Source: Nitrososphaerota archaeon (GTDB lineage Archaea; Thermoproteota; Nitrososphaeria; Nitrososphaerales; JACQRY01). From it: 64,000 nt of DNA. Shown one piece after another: positions 1-8,398 of the stretch. Numbering within the stretch: the first letter of the stretch is position 1; each line of letters begins with the position of its first letter. Under the pieces are notes generated by a model. It was not told the DNA's origin and searched no databases. It saw nothing but the letters and a program-made list of their open reading frames with translations. Location of the stretch: assembly GCA_016184315.1 (NCBI GenBank), contig JACPCU010000013.1, forward strand, positions 1 through 64,000, read 5' to 3'. The translations under genes and the position numbers were made by a program.

Positions 1-31
1 GCGAGCCGACCTAACCTACTATCGGACAAGC

Positions 32-1996
32 GTGGCCGCTAGAGAACTACTTGATGCATTGCTTCCCCGTAGGGTGAGTGAAATTCCTGAAGTTGACTTC
101 CCCATCCTTTTAGGAGCACTCGAAACCCCCGACTTGAAAACCATACAGGAAATAACGGGACTGGGCGGAAGGGAAGCAGTCAAGCTTCTCGTAAAGTTTC
201 AGGAGTCAAAGACAGGCTTCAAAGTCAGAGAAGTGTTCCGTACCGTAGATGCTAGAGTCCTGATGAAAGAAACGCTCGCAATCTTGGTACAATACGGGGT
301 GACGCCTGTGTGCAGAAGCGCTTTGACATCACTGACACCTTCTCTGAACAAGGAGGATACTGAGAGGAGGCTTGATCGGCTAAGCGAACTCCTTCAGTTC
401 TTCCATCAATTGGAAGAAGAACGGATACACGATGTCTTGAAGGCTTTAGCCGAAGCCAGATTCGCCGAAGCCGAACCCCAAAGACCGCCAATGATTATAG
501 TCCCAAACCCAGAGCAGAAGGATCTACTCCTCAAGAAGTTCGGCGCACACATCAGAGTTGAGGTCGCAGATTCGCAGACCAAGATTCGAGAACTCATAGC
601 GAAAGAACCCCACACACTCTCCACACATCGACTCAAAGATGAAAGAGCGGTCACAGTGATCGGTGAAACCTTTGAACCCGCTGAGATCTGTCCCCATGTG
701 ATCATCGAATACTATGCGAGGAGGCGGCCTGTTCTGCAGACCTTCATAAGGATCTCAGAACTTCTCGCCAACCTACCTAACCTACCTAACATATTTGAAG
801 AAGCAGAGTCAGCTCGAAAGGTGTTGAACCTTCTTGACGAACTGCGCGAGGCACCAGATGTCATTGAAGACATCGTTCTGGAAACTGAGGAGAAGGTGAA
901 TGAGAAGGTCAAGAAGCTGAGGGCCAGAGGTGGAGGAACGGAGGAACTGAAGATCTTCATCGAAGACCTAATCGCTGAGGCGGCTGACCGCTTGAACCTA
1001 GAGGAAGATGAAGTCAAACTTCTGAGAGAAGCCGCCTATGAGAACCCAACCCTCCCCTTCACCTTCTCACCATCCAAAATAAGGGCTCTAAGCAGCGGCC
1101 ACAAGAAGAGAAGGGCTGAAGAAAGATACGTGAAACTGAAGGATGCAGTCTCCAAGCTTGAAAAAGAAAGGGTCAGAATAGACAATGCTGTCAGTAGACT
1201 CTTCGAGCTCGACGTGTTCCTAAGTATTTTTCGCTTTGCAAGAGACTATGATCTGAACATCCCCCAGCTCAACGATGGCAGAGGGATCGGTTTCGAACAG
1301 GGCAGAAACCTGTTTCTCATCCAAGACCAGTTGAAGGGTGCACGTAATGTAGAACAAGTCTCGTATTCAGTCGGAGTCACAAAGATTGAGCTCTTCGGTG
1401 CTGAAACCCAGCCAACAGTGATGCTGACCGGGGCTAACAGTGGGGGAAAGACCACTTTGCTCGAAACGCTGGCCCTGATACATGTCCTTACGCTGCTAGC
1501 TCTTCCCGTTCCGGCAAAGAAGGCTGATGTGCCGCTCATACCTCTCTATCTGTTCAGAAGACGGACTGTTAGGAAGGTTGGAAGTTTGGAGTACGCCATC
1601 AGAATCCTGAGGCCCGTTATGGCCAAGCGTCAGCCCAAGCTGTTGCTGATGGATGAGTTTGAGGCGCTGACCGAGCCAGGGGCGCTCGGAAGGATCATAG
1701 CTTCGGTTCTTAACAATCTACCGAAAGGATCGCTGACCCTGTTCATAACGCATCTTTCCCGAGAAATACTGCCGCATCTAAAGACTTCTGTCAGAGTGGA
1801 TGGAATCGAAGCAAAAGGGATAGATGATCAAGGAAACCTGATCGTGAATAGGCAACCGATCTTCAACCACATGGGAACAAGCACACCTGAACTCATCATC
1901 AGCAAACTTTCAAAGAAGGCGAAGAGCAAGAGGCTTCAGAAGGTCTATCAAGACATGATCAGACTGCTTGAGGCAGGGACGCCTTCTGCCGCATGA
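32..1996 (+). CDS. MutS-family ATPase (archaeal MutS-like), possibly 5' partial
   Basis: MutS-superfamily ATPase; such proteins bind branched or mismatched DNA as dimers, but the archaeal branch is poorly characterised. A helix-hairpin-helix-like stretch lies near residues 33-55, a charged helical lever region at about 250-400, and the ABC-type ATPase at the C-terminus: Walker A TGANSGGKTT (about 466-475), Walker B LLLMDE (D541, E542) and a downstream ITH motif. The N-terminal mismatch-recognition domain with the Phe-X-Glu motif of MutS1 is not visible, and no Smr nuclease domain follows the ATPase, so it is neither classical MutS1 nor MutS2. The GTG at 32 is the first candidate start, but the frame stays open to the window edge, so the gene may begin further left. 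Family call is secure; mismatch-repair function is not. Confidence 0.85.
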   Translation: MAARELLDALLPRRVSEIPEVDFPILLGALETPDLKTIQEITGLGGREAVKLLVKFQESKTGFKVREVFRTVDARVLMKETLAILVQYGVTPVCRSALTSLTPSLNKEDTERRLDRLSELLQFFHQLEEERIHDVLKALAEARFAEAEPQRPPMIIVPNPEQKDLLLKKFGAHIRVEVADSQTKIRELIAKEPHTLSTHRLKDERAVTVIGETFEPAEICPHVIIEYYARRRPVLQTFIRISELLANLPNLPNIFEEAESARKVLNLLDELREAPDVIEDIVLETEEKVNEKVKKLRARGGGTEELKIFIEDLIAEAADRLNLEEDEVKLLREAAYENPTLPFTFSPSKIRALSSGHKKRRAEERYVKLKDAVSKLEKERVRIDNAVSRLFELDVFLSIFRFARDYDLNIPQLNDGRGIGFEQGRNLFLIQDQLKGARNVEQVSYSVGVTKIELFGAETQPTVMLTGANSGGKTTLLETLALIHVLTLLALPVPAKKADVPLIPLYLFRRRTVRKVGSLEYAIRILRPVMAKRQPKLLLMDEFEALTEPGALGRIIASVLNNLPKGSLTLFITHLSREILPHLKTSVRVDGIEAKGIDDQGNLIVNRQPIFNHMGTSTPELIISKLSKKAKSKRLQKVYQDMIRLLEAGTPSAA

Positions 1997-2339
1997 GTCA
2001 AATAATGTTTCAATCCTTGTTTTAATGGCTTAGTCTTTCGGACAGCCTATTTTCGAAGACTTTCAACCCTCATCTTATGAGCCTAGCTTCCGCAACCAAG
2101 TTAGAATCTAGATGTCTTTCTGAAACACAGGATCCCCCTTGCAGTGCAAGTTCTTCTACGATAGGAATAGTCAGTTCAGCAGCCTCGCGCGCGTGTGGCT
2201 GCCAAGCTGTAGCATCGACGTTCTTTCTGGCATGTGCCATGAAAAGCCTGATGGTGCTCTTTTCAGGTTTGAAGATTGTTCTCTGATGGTCAGCTGTAGG
2301 GGTTATGAAAGAAATGTGCAGGTGTGGGAAGGTTTCCGC
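1997..2339. other. intergenic region, no gene recognised
   Basis: About 340 bases between the MutS-like gene and the end of L12. Two short overlapping open frames on the plus strand (2077-2286 and 2139-2357) have no ribosome binding site, no recognisable motif and low-complexity translations. I looked for signal recognition particle and RNase P RNA core motifs on both strands and saw none. Confidence 0.5.
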
Positions 2340-2651
2340 TTAGCCGAAGAGGGATGATAGTCCTGAGAGGGCTTCTTCCTGTGCTTTGGCTTCTTCTTCC
2401 TTCTTCTCTTCTTTTGCTGGTGCCTTAGCTGCTTCGCCTGCTGCGGGTGCGGCTGCTGGGGCTGCTACTTGTGCAGCTACAGCTGTCTTCAGGGCTTCGT
2501 CGATGTTGACTTCTCCTAGAGCAGTCACTAAAGCTTTGATTCTTGTGTCATCGGACTTCACTCCCGTTGCTTCTACTACTTTCTTTACGTTGTCCTCGCT
2601 GACTTCTTTTCCGAGGCGGTGTAGCAACAGGGCTGCGTAGACGTATTCCAT
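2340..2651 (-). CDS. rpl12: 50S ribosomal protein L12 (archaeal P1)
   Basis: Stalk protein of the large ribosomal subunit that recruits translational GTPases. The 103 residues show the archaeal/eukaryal P1 plan: an N-terminal helical dimerisation domain starting [17 protein letters not shown], an alanine-rich hinge (about 60-80), a Lys/Glu-rich charged segment and a hydrophobic C-terminus GLSSLFG that contacts elongation factors. Length fits the family. In most archaea this gene follows rplP0 (L10) in an L11-L1-L10-L12 operon; here it stands alone with a membrane-protein pair upstream on the same strand. A TATA-like box about 35 bp upstream suggests its own promoter. Confidence 0.97.
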   Translation of the reverse strand: MEYVYAALLLHRLGKEVSEDNVKKVVEATGVKSDDTRIKALVTALGEVNIDEALKTAVAAQVAAPAAAPAAGEAAKAPAKEEKKEEEAKAQEEALSGLSSLFG

Positions 2652-2684
2652 CTTTCAGTCGCCTTTTTGCAGGTTTTTCGAGGC

Positions 2685-2692
2685 TATTTAAG
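2685..2692 (-). promoter_or_regulatory. probable TATA box of rpl12
   Basis: Read on the minus strand this is CTTAAATA in an AT-rich stretch, 34-41 bp before the rpl12 ATG. The spacing gives a short leader or near-leaderless transcript. Confidence 0.5.
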
Positions 2693-2756
2693 ATTTTATT
2701 TGTCTTCGGTTCGCATAGGTCGGAAGAGCGGCAGAGGATGGGAGGACCAGGTTCCG

Positions 2757-3113
2757 CTATTTCCCTAATAAGAGGTCTATGAACGGGGTGTATACAAACA
2801 GCGTTGCTAACACCAGTCCTATGACGAACATGGCGGTAGGTGTTTTGAGGTTAACGTCTTTTCGCCTTAACGCTAAGTGGAGGGCTACCCAGCTGAGTAA
2901 CCATCCTACCACCATGATGGTTTCCTTACCACTGTAGGGTCCTATTCCCTGAGCATTCGGTATCCAGACTTTTCCGACTTCTAGCATCGAAGTGCTGAAT
3001 GATGAAGATGCTTCTGTTCCTACATTAATAGCTCCTAAAATCAAGATCCCAATCATAGCTGAGAGCAGCGCTGCCACAGCCGGCCCATTGGGTTTACGAA
3101 TAGTTTCGACCAT
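2757..3113 (-). CDS. small membrane protein of unknown function
   Basis: 118-residue protein starting MVETIRKPNG. The frame is open further upstream to 3209, but the ATG at 3113 lies 5 bp after the stop of the preceding gene and gives a sensible N-terminus. Three hydrophobic helices are evident (about residues 11-30, 60-78 and 88-112) separated by a Ser/Thr-rich loop and a basic loop (RRKDVNLKT). No domain recognised. Tight coupling to the upstream 214-residue membrane protein suggests the two form a complex. Confidence 0.75.
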   Translation of the reverse strand: MVETIRKPNGPAVAALLSAMIGILILGAINVGTEASSSFSTSMLEVGKVWIPNAQGIGPYSGKETIMVVGWLLSWVALHLALRRKDVNLKTPTAMFVIGLVLATLFVYTPFIDLLLGK

Positions 3114-3118
3114 ACTCT

Positions 3119-3763
3119 TCACACGCTCCTGAGTTTTGTGATTGCTGCTCCGAGCAGATATGCTATCATCAAGGCTCCCCAGGCTATCGCTATTGCAATC
3201 CCAAGCCATGACCTTAGACCTCGGTCTTGAGTGAGTTGCTCCTTATACGCCCAGATGATGTATGTCGTTGCTACTGCTATTGGAAACGGGAATAAGGCTA
3301 TGAATTCCTTGAACTCAAAGAAGATTTCGTGTACAGCAGGATTGTTTTGGACGAAGAAGGCTCTTGGCCCGCCTGGTGCTCTGTATGCAATGTATATCAT
3401 GTTCCCAATGATCACCGTTAATCCAGCTATTATCGCCGAGATTAAAGAGAGAACCTTCAGATCTGTAAATGCCTTTATCTTCCCGACGAATAACCTCCAG
3501 ACCAAGTAACCTGAAATAGTTCCGACGATTACTCCCAGTGTGGCCAGTGTGCCGTGGGCTGCTGATATAGTTGCTAATGAACTCTCAGCTAAAAAAACGG
3601 AAAAGGGTGCGGTTAAGCCTATCACTATCAGCAGGAAGATTGTTGCCAAGCCCCAGACTACTAGCGTCGATGGCGCCGGAGGATCTATCGAACCGTTCCG
3701 ATCCTCATCTGGGCCGGTTTCCTTTGACATGTTCGGACTTTGTTGCCTCATTCTTTTAAGCAT
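3119..3763 (-). CDS. polytopic membrane protein, unknown
   Basis: 214 residues with about five transmembrane helices. Two conserved-looking histidines occur at helix ends: one in SAAHGTLATLG (around residue 69) and one in VHEIFFEFKEF (around 144), an arrangement reminiscent of small haem- or quinone-associated membrane proteins, but I cannot name a family. The start could also be the internal ATG of MSKETGPDEDR (residue 12); the first eleven residues are basic and not hydrophobic. It is the first gene of a two-gene unit with the 118-residue membrane protein. Function unknown. Confidence 0.75.
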   Translation of the reverse strand: MLKRMRQQSPNMSKETGPDEDRNGSIDPPAPSTLVVWGLATIFLLIVIGLTAPFSVFLAESSLATISAAHGTLATLGVIVGTISGYLVWRLFVGKIKAFTDLKVLSLISAIIAGLTVIIGNMIYIAYRAPGGPRAFFVQNNPAVHEIFFEFKEFIALFPFPIAVATTYIIWAYKEQLTQDRGLRSWLGIAIAIAWGALMIAYLLGAAITKLRSV

Positions 3764-3918
3764 CTAATCTCACCAACATTTCGGAGAATAAGCTTCGGCA
3801 ATTGTCGTCTCCTCGATTCTTATCGAGATGATTAGGCAGAAGCATTCTAGAGTTCTGTGTTGGCACCTAACAAGTAAATAACTAGTGAGTTGTCTTTTCT
3901 TGGAGGAGAGCGCAACTG

Positions 3919-4740
3919 GTGAACCCTCCGCTGCTGCAAGTATCGCCATCCGTGGACTACTCTACCCTAGTTGCTCTCGCCCTCGCCGTTGCCGTAGGTG
4001 TGCTGGTTTACGGTTTCGGTCGCAGATGGGTCACCATCCCGCAGGGATTCAACTACCTTGACTATCTTACCGGTGGCAGCATTCCGGAAGGTTCGGTGAT
4101 ACTACTTGACGGCGATGCGGCCTCAGGGCGAAGCGACATAGCTCAAGCGATGCTGCATAAGTCACTAGGCGAAAAAGTGAAGGCTCTTGCCGTCCTATAC
4201 GATCTGCATGCAGACGAGTATGTTGGGAGAGCAGAGCGATACGGCTACAGCTTCTCCAAAGCTAAGGAAAGCGGTGATCTACGGATAGTCGATTGTTTAA
4301 GCCCATTGATGAGAGCACCTGACAATGAGCTTCTAAAAGACCCGTACAACATTACTTACGTCAACATAGCTGTAAACGATGAACTGGACAAGCTTGGAAA
4401 CCAAAGGTATCTGCTGATTCTGGACTCTGCGCTTCCGCTCCTCAACCATCTCAACTCCAGCACAGTGGTTGACTTCATTCAGACCATTAGCCTGAGAGTT
4501 AGAAGAGACCGGGGCATCTTTCTCTTATGCTCAAGCTCCCAGTCCATAAGACCTGAAATAGCAAATCGCATAGCTTCTATGGTTGACGGCTTGATCGAAA
4601 CTAAACTGCGCCGCTCGTTCGGAATAAGTCGAAAAACTCTGACCGTGAAATGGATACGGGAAAGGAGGGTTCAGGCTCCAACCGTGAGATTCGATAATAT
4701 GTCCGGACGAGGAGTGGTCTTCAGACTATCTCCGAGATAG
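3919..4740 (+). CDS. membrane-anchored KaiC/RecA-like protein with degenerate P-loop
   Basis: 273 residues. A single transmembrane helix (about 13-33) precedes a RecA-fold domain of the KaiC/ArlH type. The position of Walker A reads GDAASGRS (65-72): the invariant lysine is arginine (R71), so ATP hydrolysis is doubtful. A Walker B-like strand LLILDS is kept near residue 175. The GTG start at 3919 is supported by GGAGGAG about 10 bases upstream. It sits 81 bp before an intact KaiC-like ATPase on the same strand; a regulatory or scaffold partner of that ATPase is a reasonable inference. Confidence 0.8.
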   Translation: MNPPLLQVSPSVDYSTLVALALAVAVGVLVYGFGRRWVTIPQGFNYLDYLTGGSIPEGSVILLDGDAASGRSDIAQAMLHKSLGEKVKALAVLYDLHADEYVGRAERYGYSFSKAKESGDLRIVDCLSPLMRAPDNELLKDPYNITYVNIAVNDELDKLGNQRYLLILDSALPLLNHLNSSTVVDFIQTISLRVRRDRGIFLLCSSSQSIRPEIANRIASMVDGLIETKLRRSFGISRKTLTVKWIRERRVQAPTVRFDNMSGRGVVFRLSPR

Positions 4741-4821
4741 TCTACACTCTATTTTCGTTTACAAAATGGTTACCAAAAATACTGCTGATTACACTTAGTT
4801 TGCTCCAGTAACTCAAGGCTG

Positions 4822-5568
4822 ATGCTGAGTCAACTCGAGAGAGTCAACACCGGAGTGCCCGGGCTGGACGAACTTATTCAAGGAGGCATACCGAAGGGAA
4901 GAATCATTGTAGCGATGGGGGAGCCCGGCGCAGGCAAGACTGTACTCTCTATTCAGTTTCTTGTTTCAGGCATTCTTCGCGGCGAAAAATGTCTCTACGT
5001 GTGCATGGATGAAGAGAGGAAAGACCTTTACAGAGAGATGCTTCAATTCGGATGGAACCTCCAAGAATTCGAAGACAAAGGCCTCTTGAGTCTCATCGAC
5101 GCCACTCCTCTACGCTTCATGCCTGAGCGCACTAAACTCGGCGTCGCGTTTGTCGACCGGAAAGACTTCACTCTCTCAAGTGTAATAGACGCGATTCAAC
5201 GTGTTGCGAAGGAATCGCAGGTCAGCCGAATCGCGGTGGACTCTATGACCACGCTTATTCTGCAGTACGCTGATCTAATGCAGAGGCGTTGGGCCATAAT
5301 GGAGCTGATCAGCACCTTGGCGAATACAGGGGCGACGTGTATTCTGACAAGGGAGATGAGGACGCTGGGCTACAAGAGAGGGTTAGAGGTAGAGGAGTTC
5401 ATCTCCCACGGAGTGATAACGCTGCAGTCTTTGAAGATAGGTTCGAATCTCGTCCGAGTGCTGCAGGTGCAGAAGATGAGGGAGACCATGTGTGACACTC
5501 AGCCGCGGCCATATTTCATCAGCAAATCAGGCGTCGAAGTACGTCCGAAGGCTACCGTATTCGAGTAA
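4822..5568 (+). CDS. KaiC-like RecA-superfamily ATPase
   Basis: Single-domain KaiC-family protein, 248 residues. The opening VNTGVPGLDELIQGGIPKG is the family signature, Walker A is GEPGAGKT (33-40) and Walker B is around RIAVDS (about 139). Archaeal single-domain KaiC proteins are ATPases and often autokinases in signalling or motility control, and they are not clock proteins. ATG start at 4822. It directly follows the membrane-anchored degenerate paralogue. No archaellum genes are nearby, so an ArlH role is not supported. Confidence 0.9.
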   Translation: MLSQLERVNTGVPGLDELIQGGIPKGRIIVAMGEPGAGKTVLSIQFLVSGILRGEKCLYVCMDEERKDLYREMLQFGWNLQEFEDKGLLSLIDATPLRFMPERTKLGVAFVDRKDFTLSSVIDAIQRVAKESQVSRIAVDSMTTLILQYADLMQRRWAIMELISTLANTGATCILTREMRTLGYKRGLEVEEFISHGVITLQSLKIGSNLVRVLQVQKMRETMCDTQPRPYFISKSGVEVRPKATVFE

Positions 5569-5685
5569 AGAGCTTCAATACTTGGTTGTGTACATGTTGT
5601 AATCATTGACAGCGGTGGGATACTGGTTCGGGCAGCTGAAAGTTGGAATACATGATTCTCATTCTCCACTCCGGACTTTCTATCA

Positions 5686-5886
5686 TGACGCTTAATAATT
5701 GGACCAACAGATAGTTAGGCGTGCAACATCCTATCTTCTGGATGACCTGCCTTGATGCCTGAGCAAGTGTTTGTGTGTGGGCTGTGCGTGCTTATCAACG
5801 AGTTGGAGAAGCACGGTGAGCTTGAAGAGAGCGATCTCCAAATTGTTGGCATGCATTTGGTTCTGTCGCATGGCTTCGAACCTTAA
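5686..5886 (+). repeat. tandem duplication, copy 1
   Basis: About 200 bp, repeated in diverged form at 6002-6224. Shared landmarks include a leader block (ATAATTG-ACCAA--ATAGTTA-GCGTGCA) and the whole microprotein frame. The leader is preserved together with the coding part, so the promoter region appears to have been duplicated with the gene. Confidence 0.8.
5755..5886 (+). CDS. 43-residue C2H2 zinc-finger-like microprotein, copy 1
   Basis: Starts MPEQVFVCGLC and ends SHGFEP. Cys8 and Cys11 (CGLC) with His34 and His39 give a C-x2-C-x22-H-x4-H pattern, expected to bind one zinc; the segment between is an acidic helix (INELEKHGELEESD). It is 72 % identical (31 of 43 by my alignment) to the second copy at 6093, with all four putative ligands conserved, which supports real coding despite the size. 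Function unknown. Small C2H2 proteins are common in archaeal mobile elements and as DNA-binding regulators; protein binding is equally possible. Confidence 0.75.
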   Translation: MPEQVFVCGLCVLINELEKHGELEESDLQIVGMHLVLSHGFEP

Positions 5887-6001
5887 CTATAGATATAGCT
5901 ACTCTACGAACTAGAACCCATGCGTTCAAGGCGCCCAGACTAGATTCTTGATCATGGATTTGCTATCCGTATTGACAATGTATAGAAATTGGTTACTGTA
6001 G

Positions 6002-6224
6002 CTTTCCACTATGACACTTGACTAAATAATTGAACCAATGCATAGTTAAGCGTGCATCGCCATATGTTACTAATGGAGAGTACCCTGCTTTGATGCCTGA
6101 GGAACAGTATGTATGTGGGTTATGCGAGCTCATCAACGAATTGGAGAGGGAAGGCGGGCTCGAGGAAAGCGACTTCCAAGTTGTCGGGATGCATCTGATT
6201 AGGTCCCACGGTTTCAAACCTTAG
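6002..6224 (+). repeat. tandem duplication, copy 2
   Basis: Diverged copy of 5686-5886. It is about 22 bp longer because of extra sequence between the conserved leader block and the start codon. The spacing between copies is about 316-338 bp. Confidence 0.8.
6093..6224 (+). CDS. 43-residue C2H2 zinc-finger-like microprotein, copy 2
   Basis: Starts MPEEQYVCGLC and ends SHGFKP. A longer in-frame start exists at 6030, but the ATG at 6093 matches exactly the start of the paralogue at 5755 and the same TGATGCCTGA context. Putative zinc ligands Cys8, Cys11, His34 and His39 are kept. Differences between copies are mostly conservative (K/R, V/I, L/F), the pattern expected of selection on protein sequence after duplication. 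Confidence 0.8.
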   Translation: MPEEQYVCGLCELINELEREGGLEESDFQVVGMHLIRSHGFKP

Positions 6225-6432
6225 CAAGAAGACCTTAAGATCTAAACAGACTAACTTCAGCTGGAACGGCTGGTTTAGAATGTCCTGTTTCTCAGAACGG
6301 ATAAATGGGGTTACTGGAAAGAACAACTGGGCCGAAATTGATCAACAAAACTCAGATTCATGCCCATAAGATTCTTCTAGCACATTTCTGCACTATGCTT
6401 TTACGTGACAGAAACGGTGTGTTTGACCATGT

Positions 6433-6600
6433 TTGGTTATACCGGGAGTTGATCGACCCATAAATGAAATAATTGAACAAACTTTGCAGTGCGGTAGCTG
6501 CGGTAGGGGGGCCTACGTTAGAGGTTCAATCAGATACTGTGTAACGTGCAATAAGGAAACACCGGTATGCACCTGCCCTAGACTCCCTTGGCTCCGTTGA
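6433..6600 (+). CDS. candidate zinc-ribbon microprotein (TTG start)
   Basis: 55 residues in a frame lacking ATG. From the TTG at 6433 it reads a short leader then QCGSCGR, YCVTCNKE and VCTCPR, ending at TGA 6598-6600. Five or six cysteines in CxxC/CxC spacing look like a rubredoxin-like or zinc-ribbon knuckle pair, which is unlikely by chance in a frame this short. The start is uncertain; no clear Shine-Dalgarno is seen. It lies downstream of the duplicated zinc-finger microproteins on the same strand. Function unknown. Confidence 0.45.
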   Translation: MVIPGVDRPINEIIEQTLQCGSCGRGAYVRGSIRYCVTCNKETPVCTCPRLPWLR

Positions 6601-6761
6601 CTTCCACTAGACGGAGCACCACGTTCAAAGCAAGTGTCACAGTAGGGTGACAATGTATGTTTTTGTGCTTTGTTGAGGGGGGTGGTGTAACTCTGTGGTG
6701 TTGACGGAGGGGTGGTGGCTAGTAACGCTTTTACCGCTACTGTTAACACTCATCTTTCCTG

Positions 6762-7226
6762 TTGTCTTCTAGCAGAGAGGCAAGCACACAAAAAACTACA
6801 TGGGGAGCTATTATAGCATCAATCGGATTTCTCTTTACTGCGCTTTCTTTTCGGTTTATGGTAGCCCCAATAGGCTTTGAGCTCACCATGGTGACTTATT
6901 TTTTTGGGTGTATAGTAGGGTTCTTTGGGATAATGTATAGGGAAAATAGGGTTAACCGTGATTTTGAACAACCTGAAAAATTAGAGAGACCGATAAAGAA
7001 ATCACGCGCTGGGTTTCAGGGTTCTCTCATGCTCAGAGAATTTCAATTCTTGCCTCTGGAAGCATGGGCAGTTTATATCAATGCCTACACTCTAGAGTCG
7101 TTTATCACCGCGATCCTTGTCTTCGCTTCAGTATTCGGGTGGGTTGCATGGATTCTCACGAAGGATGAGAGCCGCAGATGGGATGCTCTTATAGAGCAAG
7201 AGAGACCGCTTAGCGGTGTCTACTAG
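6762..7226 (+). CDS. membrane protein, unknown
   Basis: 154 residues from a TTG start. Two hydrophobic helices sit near the N-terminus (about 14-36 and 42-60), followed by a charged cytoplasmic segment rich in Lys/Arg/Glu and a further hydrophobic helix at about 112-133. No family recognised. Its stop codon overlaps the stop codon of the convergent transposase gene (CTAG), so the present C-terminus may have been created by insertion of that element. Confidence 0.65.
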   Translation: MSSSREASTQKTTWGAIIASIGFLFTALSFRFMVAPIGFELTMVTYFFGCIVGFFGIMYRENRVNRDFEQPEKLERPIKKSRAGFQGSLMLREFQFLPLEAWAVYINAYTLESFITAILVFASVFGWVAWILTKDESRRWDALIEQERPLSGVY

Positions 7227-8398
7227 TTTCTATTTTCGGTAGCAAGAGCTTTCTTGAGTAGTTCTAGCCACTTGTTTTGTCCCTCCATGCCTATTCCAGC
7301 TACTTGAGCTGGTGTTTTGCCCTCTAATGTTGTGTGTGGTCTTACGAAGTTGTAGTAGATCATCTGACCGTTTCTTAATGGTGTGTTATCCTTTTTCCAG
7401 CCTCTCTGAACCTTATTTCGTTCCCTTACCGTGTTGTTTATTCTCTCAGCTAATTGGTTGCCGTGTTTCTTTGTGGCAGCTCCGCTTAACACTCTGTTAT
7501 GGCTTGGTCTAAGCTCTTCTCTCACATCTAGAAACGCTGTTTCTATGCCCATAGGGTAGCATCCCGCCTTATCAGACGTTATGGTCTTGGGGATTGATTT
7601 CGCTATTTCCCTAGCCGTTTTGAACACGTTTCTAGCGTCCAGCTCGTTTCTTGTCTTGCTGATCTCTGACGCTAATTGGAATCTACTCTCCTTGTCCAAT
7701 ATGTTCCACAGATACTTGTATTGCCCCTCTGAGCCTTGAAGCTTTATGCCGTTCCTAGCCTTGACATACATCTCGTCAACATGCCAATCGCCTGAAAGTT
7801 TAGGGGTTAATGTTCTCACATAGGCATCCATTGCCGCGACGTATTTGTCTATCCACTTGTAGATCGTAGAGAAATTGATTTCTATTTCATACATCTGTTT
7901 GAGGTGATCGCTTATCTTTCTGAGCGATATTCCCTTAAAGTAGAGGTCTAGGGTTACTGTTATCAGCTCGGGATCGTATTTCAGCCTCTTGAATAACGAG
8001 TCCTCAACGAATTTGCGTCTGCAATCCTTGCACTTGAACACTTGCTTACCGCTCTTATACCCGCAGCGCATGACGCGGATGCTTTCACAGAACTTGCATG
8101 CTACAGCATCCTCAGCCACGACACTAGGCTTCTTAGCTTGAACAAACTGTTTGAGAGCAATTTGAAACTGAACCGCATAGCAGTGCTTGCATATTACGCC
8201 TCTGAACTGAAAATCTGGGCAAGAGCAGACCCACTTATCGCGGAGAAGCTCCACGCGATACGATAATTCGCTATTCGACTGTGAAGGAACAGTAAAGCTT
8301 CCATCCTTACTCTCCGTGATGCTGTTATTCTCCAAGATGGATATTGCCCTAGTCATACGGGTTCCAGACGGGTTATTTTGACTCATATCTTCCACCAT
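7223..8398 (-). mobile_element. insertion-sequence transposase with SWIM zinc finger (IS6-like DDE)
   Basis: 391-residue DDE transposase, apparently intact. Domains in order: a SWIM finger (Cys58-x-Cys60-x9-Cys70-x-His72); a zinc ribbon (Cys101, Cys104, Cys123, Cys126); an HTH-like segment at about 145-185; and an IS240/IS6-type catalytic core with D208 (WHVDEMYVK), D276 (TSDKAG) and E319 (AERINN). IS6-type enzymes move by replicative transposition. The added SWIM domain is unusual. No convincing terminal inverted repeats could be placed: the 3' end abuts the membrane gene with no spacer, and the 5' side is a palindrome-rich region shared with a divergent operon. A stand-alone or domesticated transposase is therefore possible. 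Confidence 0.88.

Noticed and set aside
2077-2357. Two short plus-strand frames between mutS-like and rpl12
   Set aside because: No ribosome binding site, no motif, one runs into the rpl12 terminus antisense.
5443-5460. T-loop-like GGTTCGAATCTCG inside the KaiC-like gene
   Set aside because: No flanking stem or other tRNA arms; it is coding sequence.
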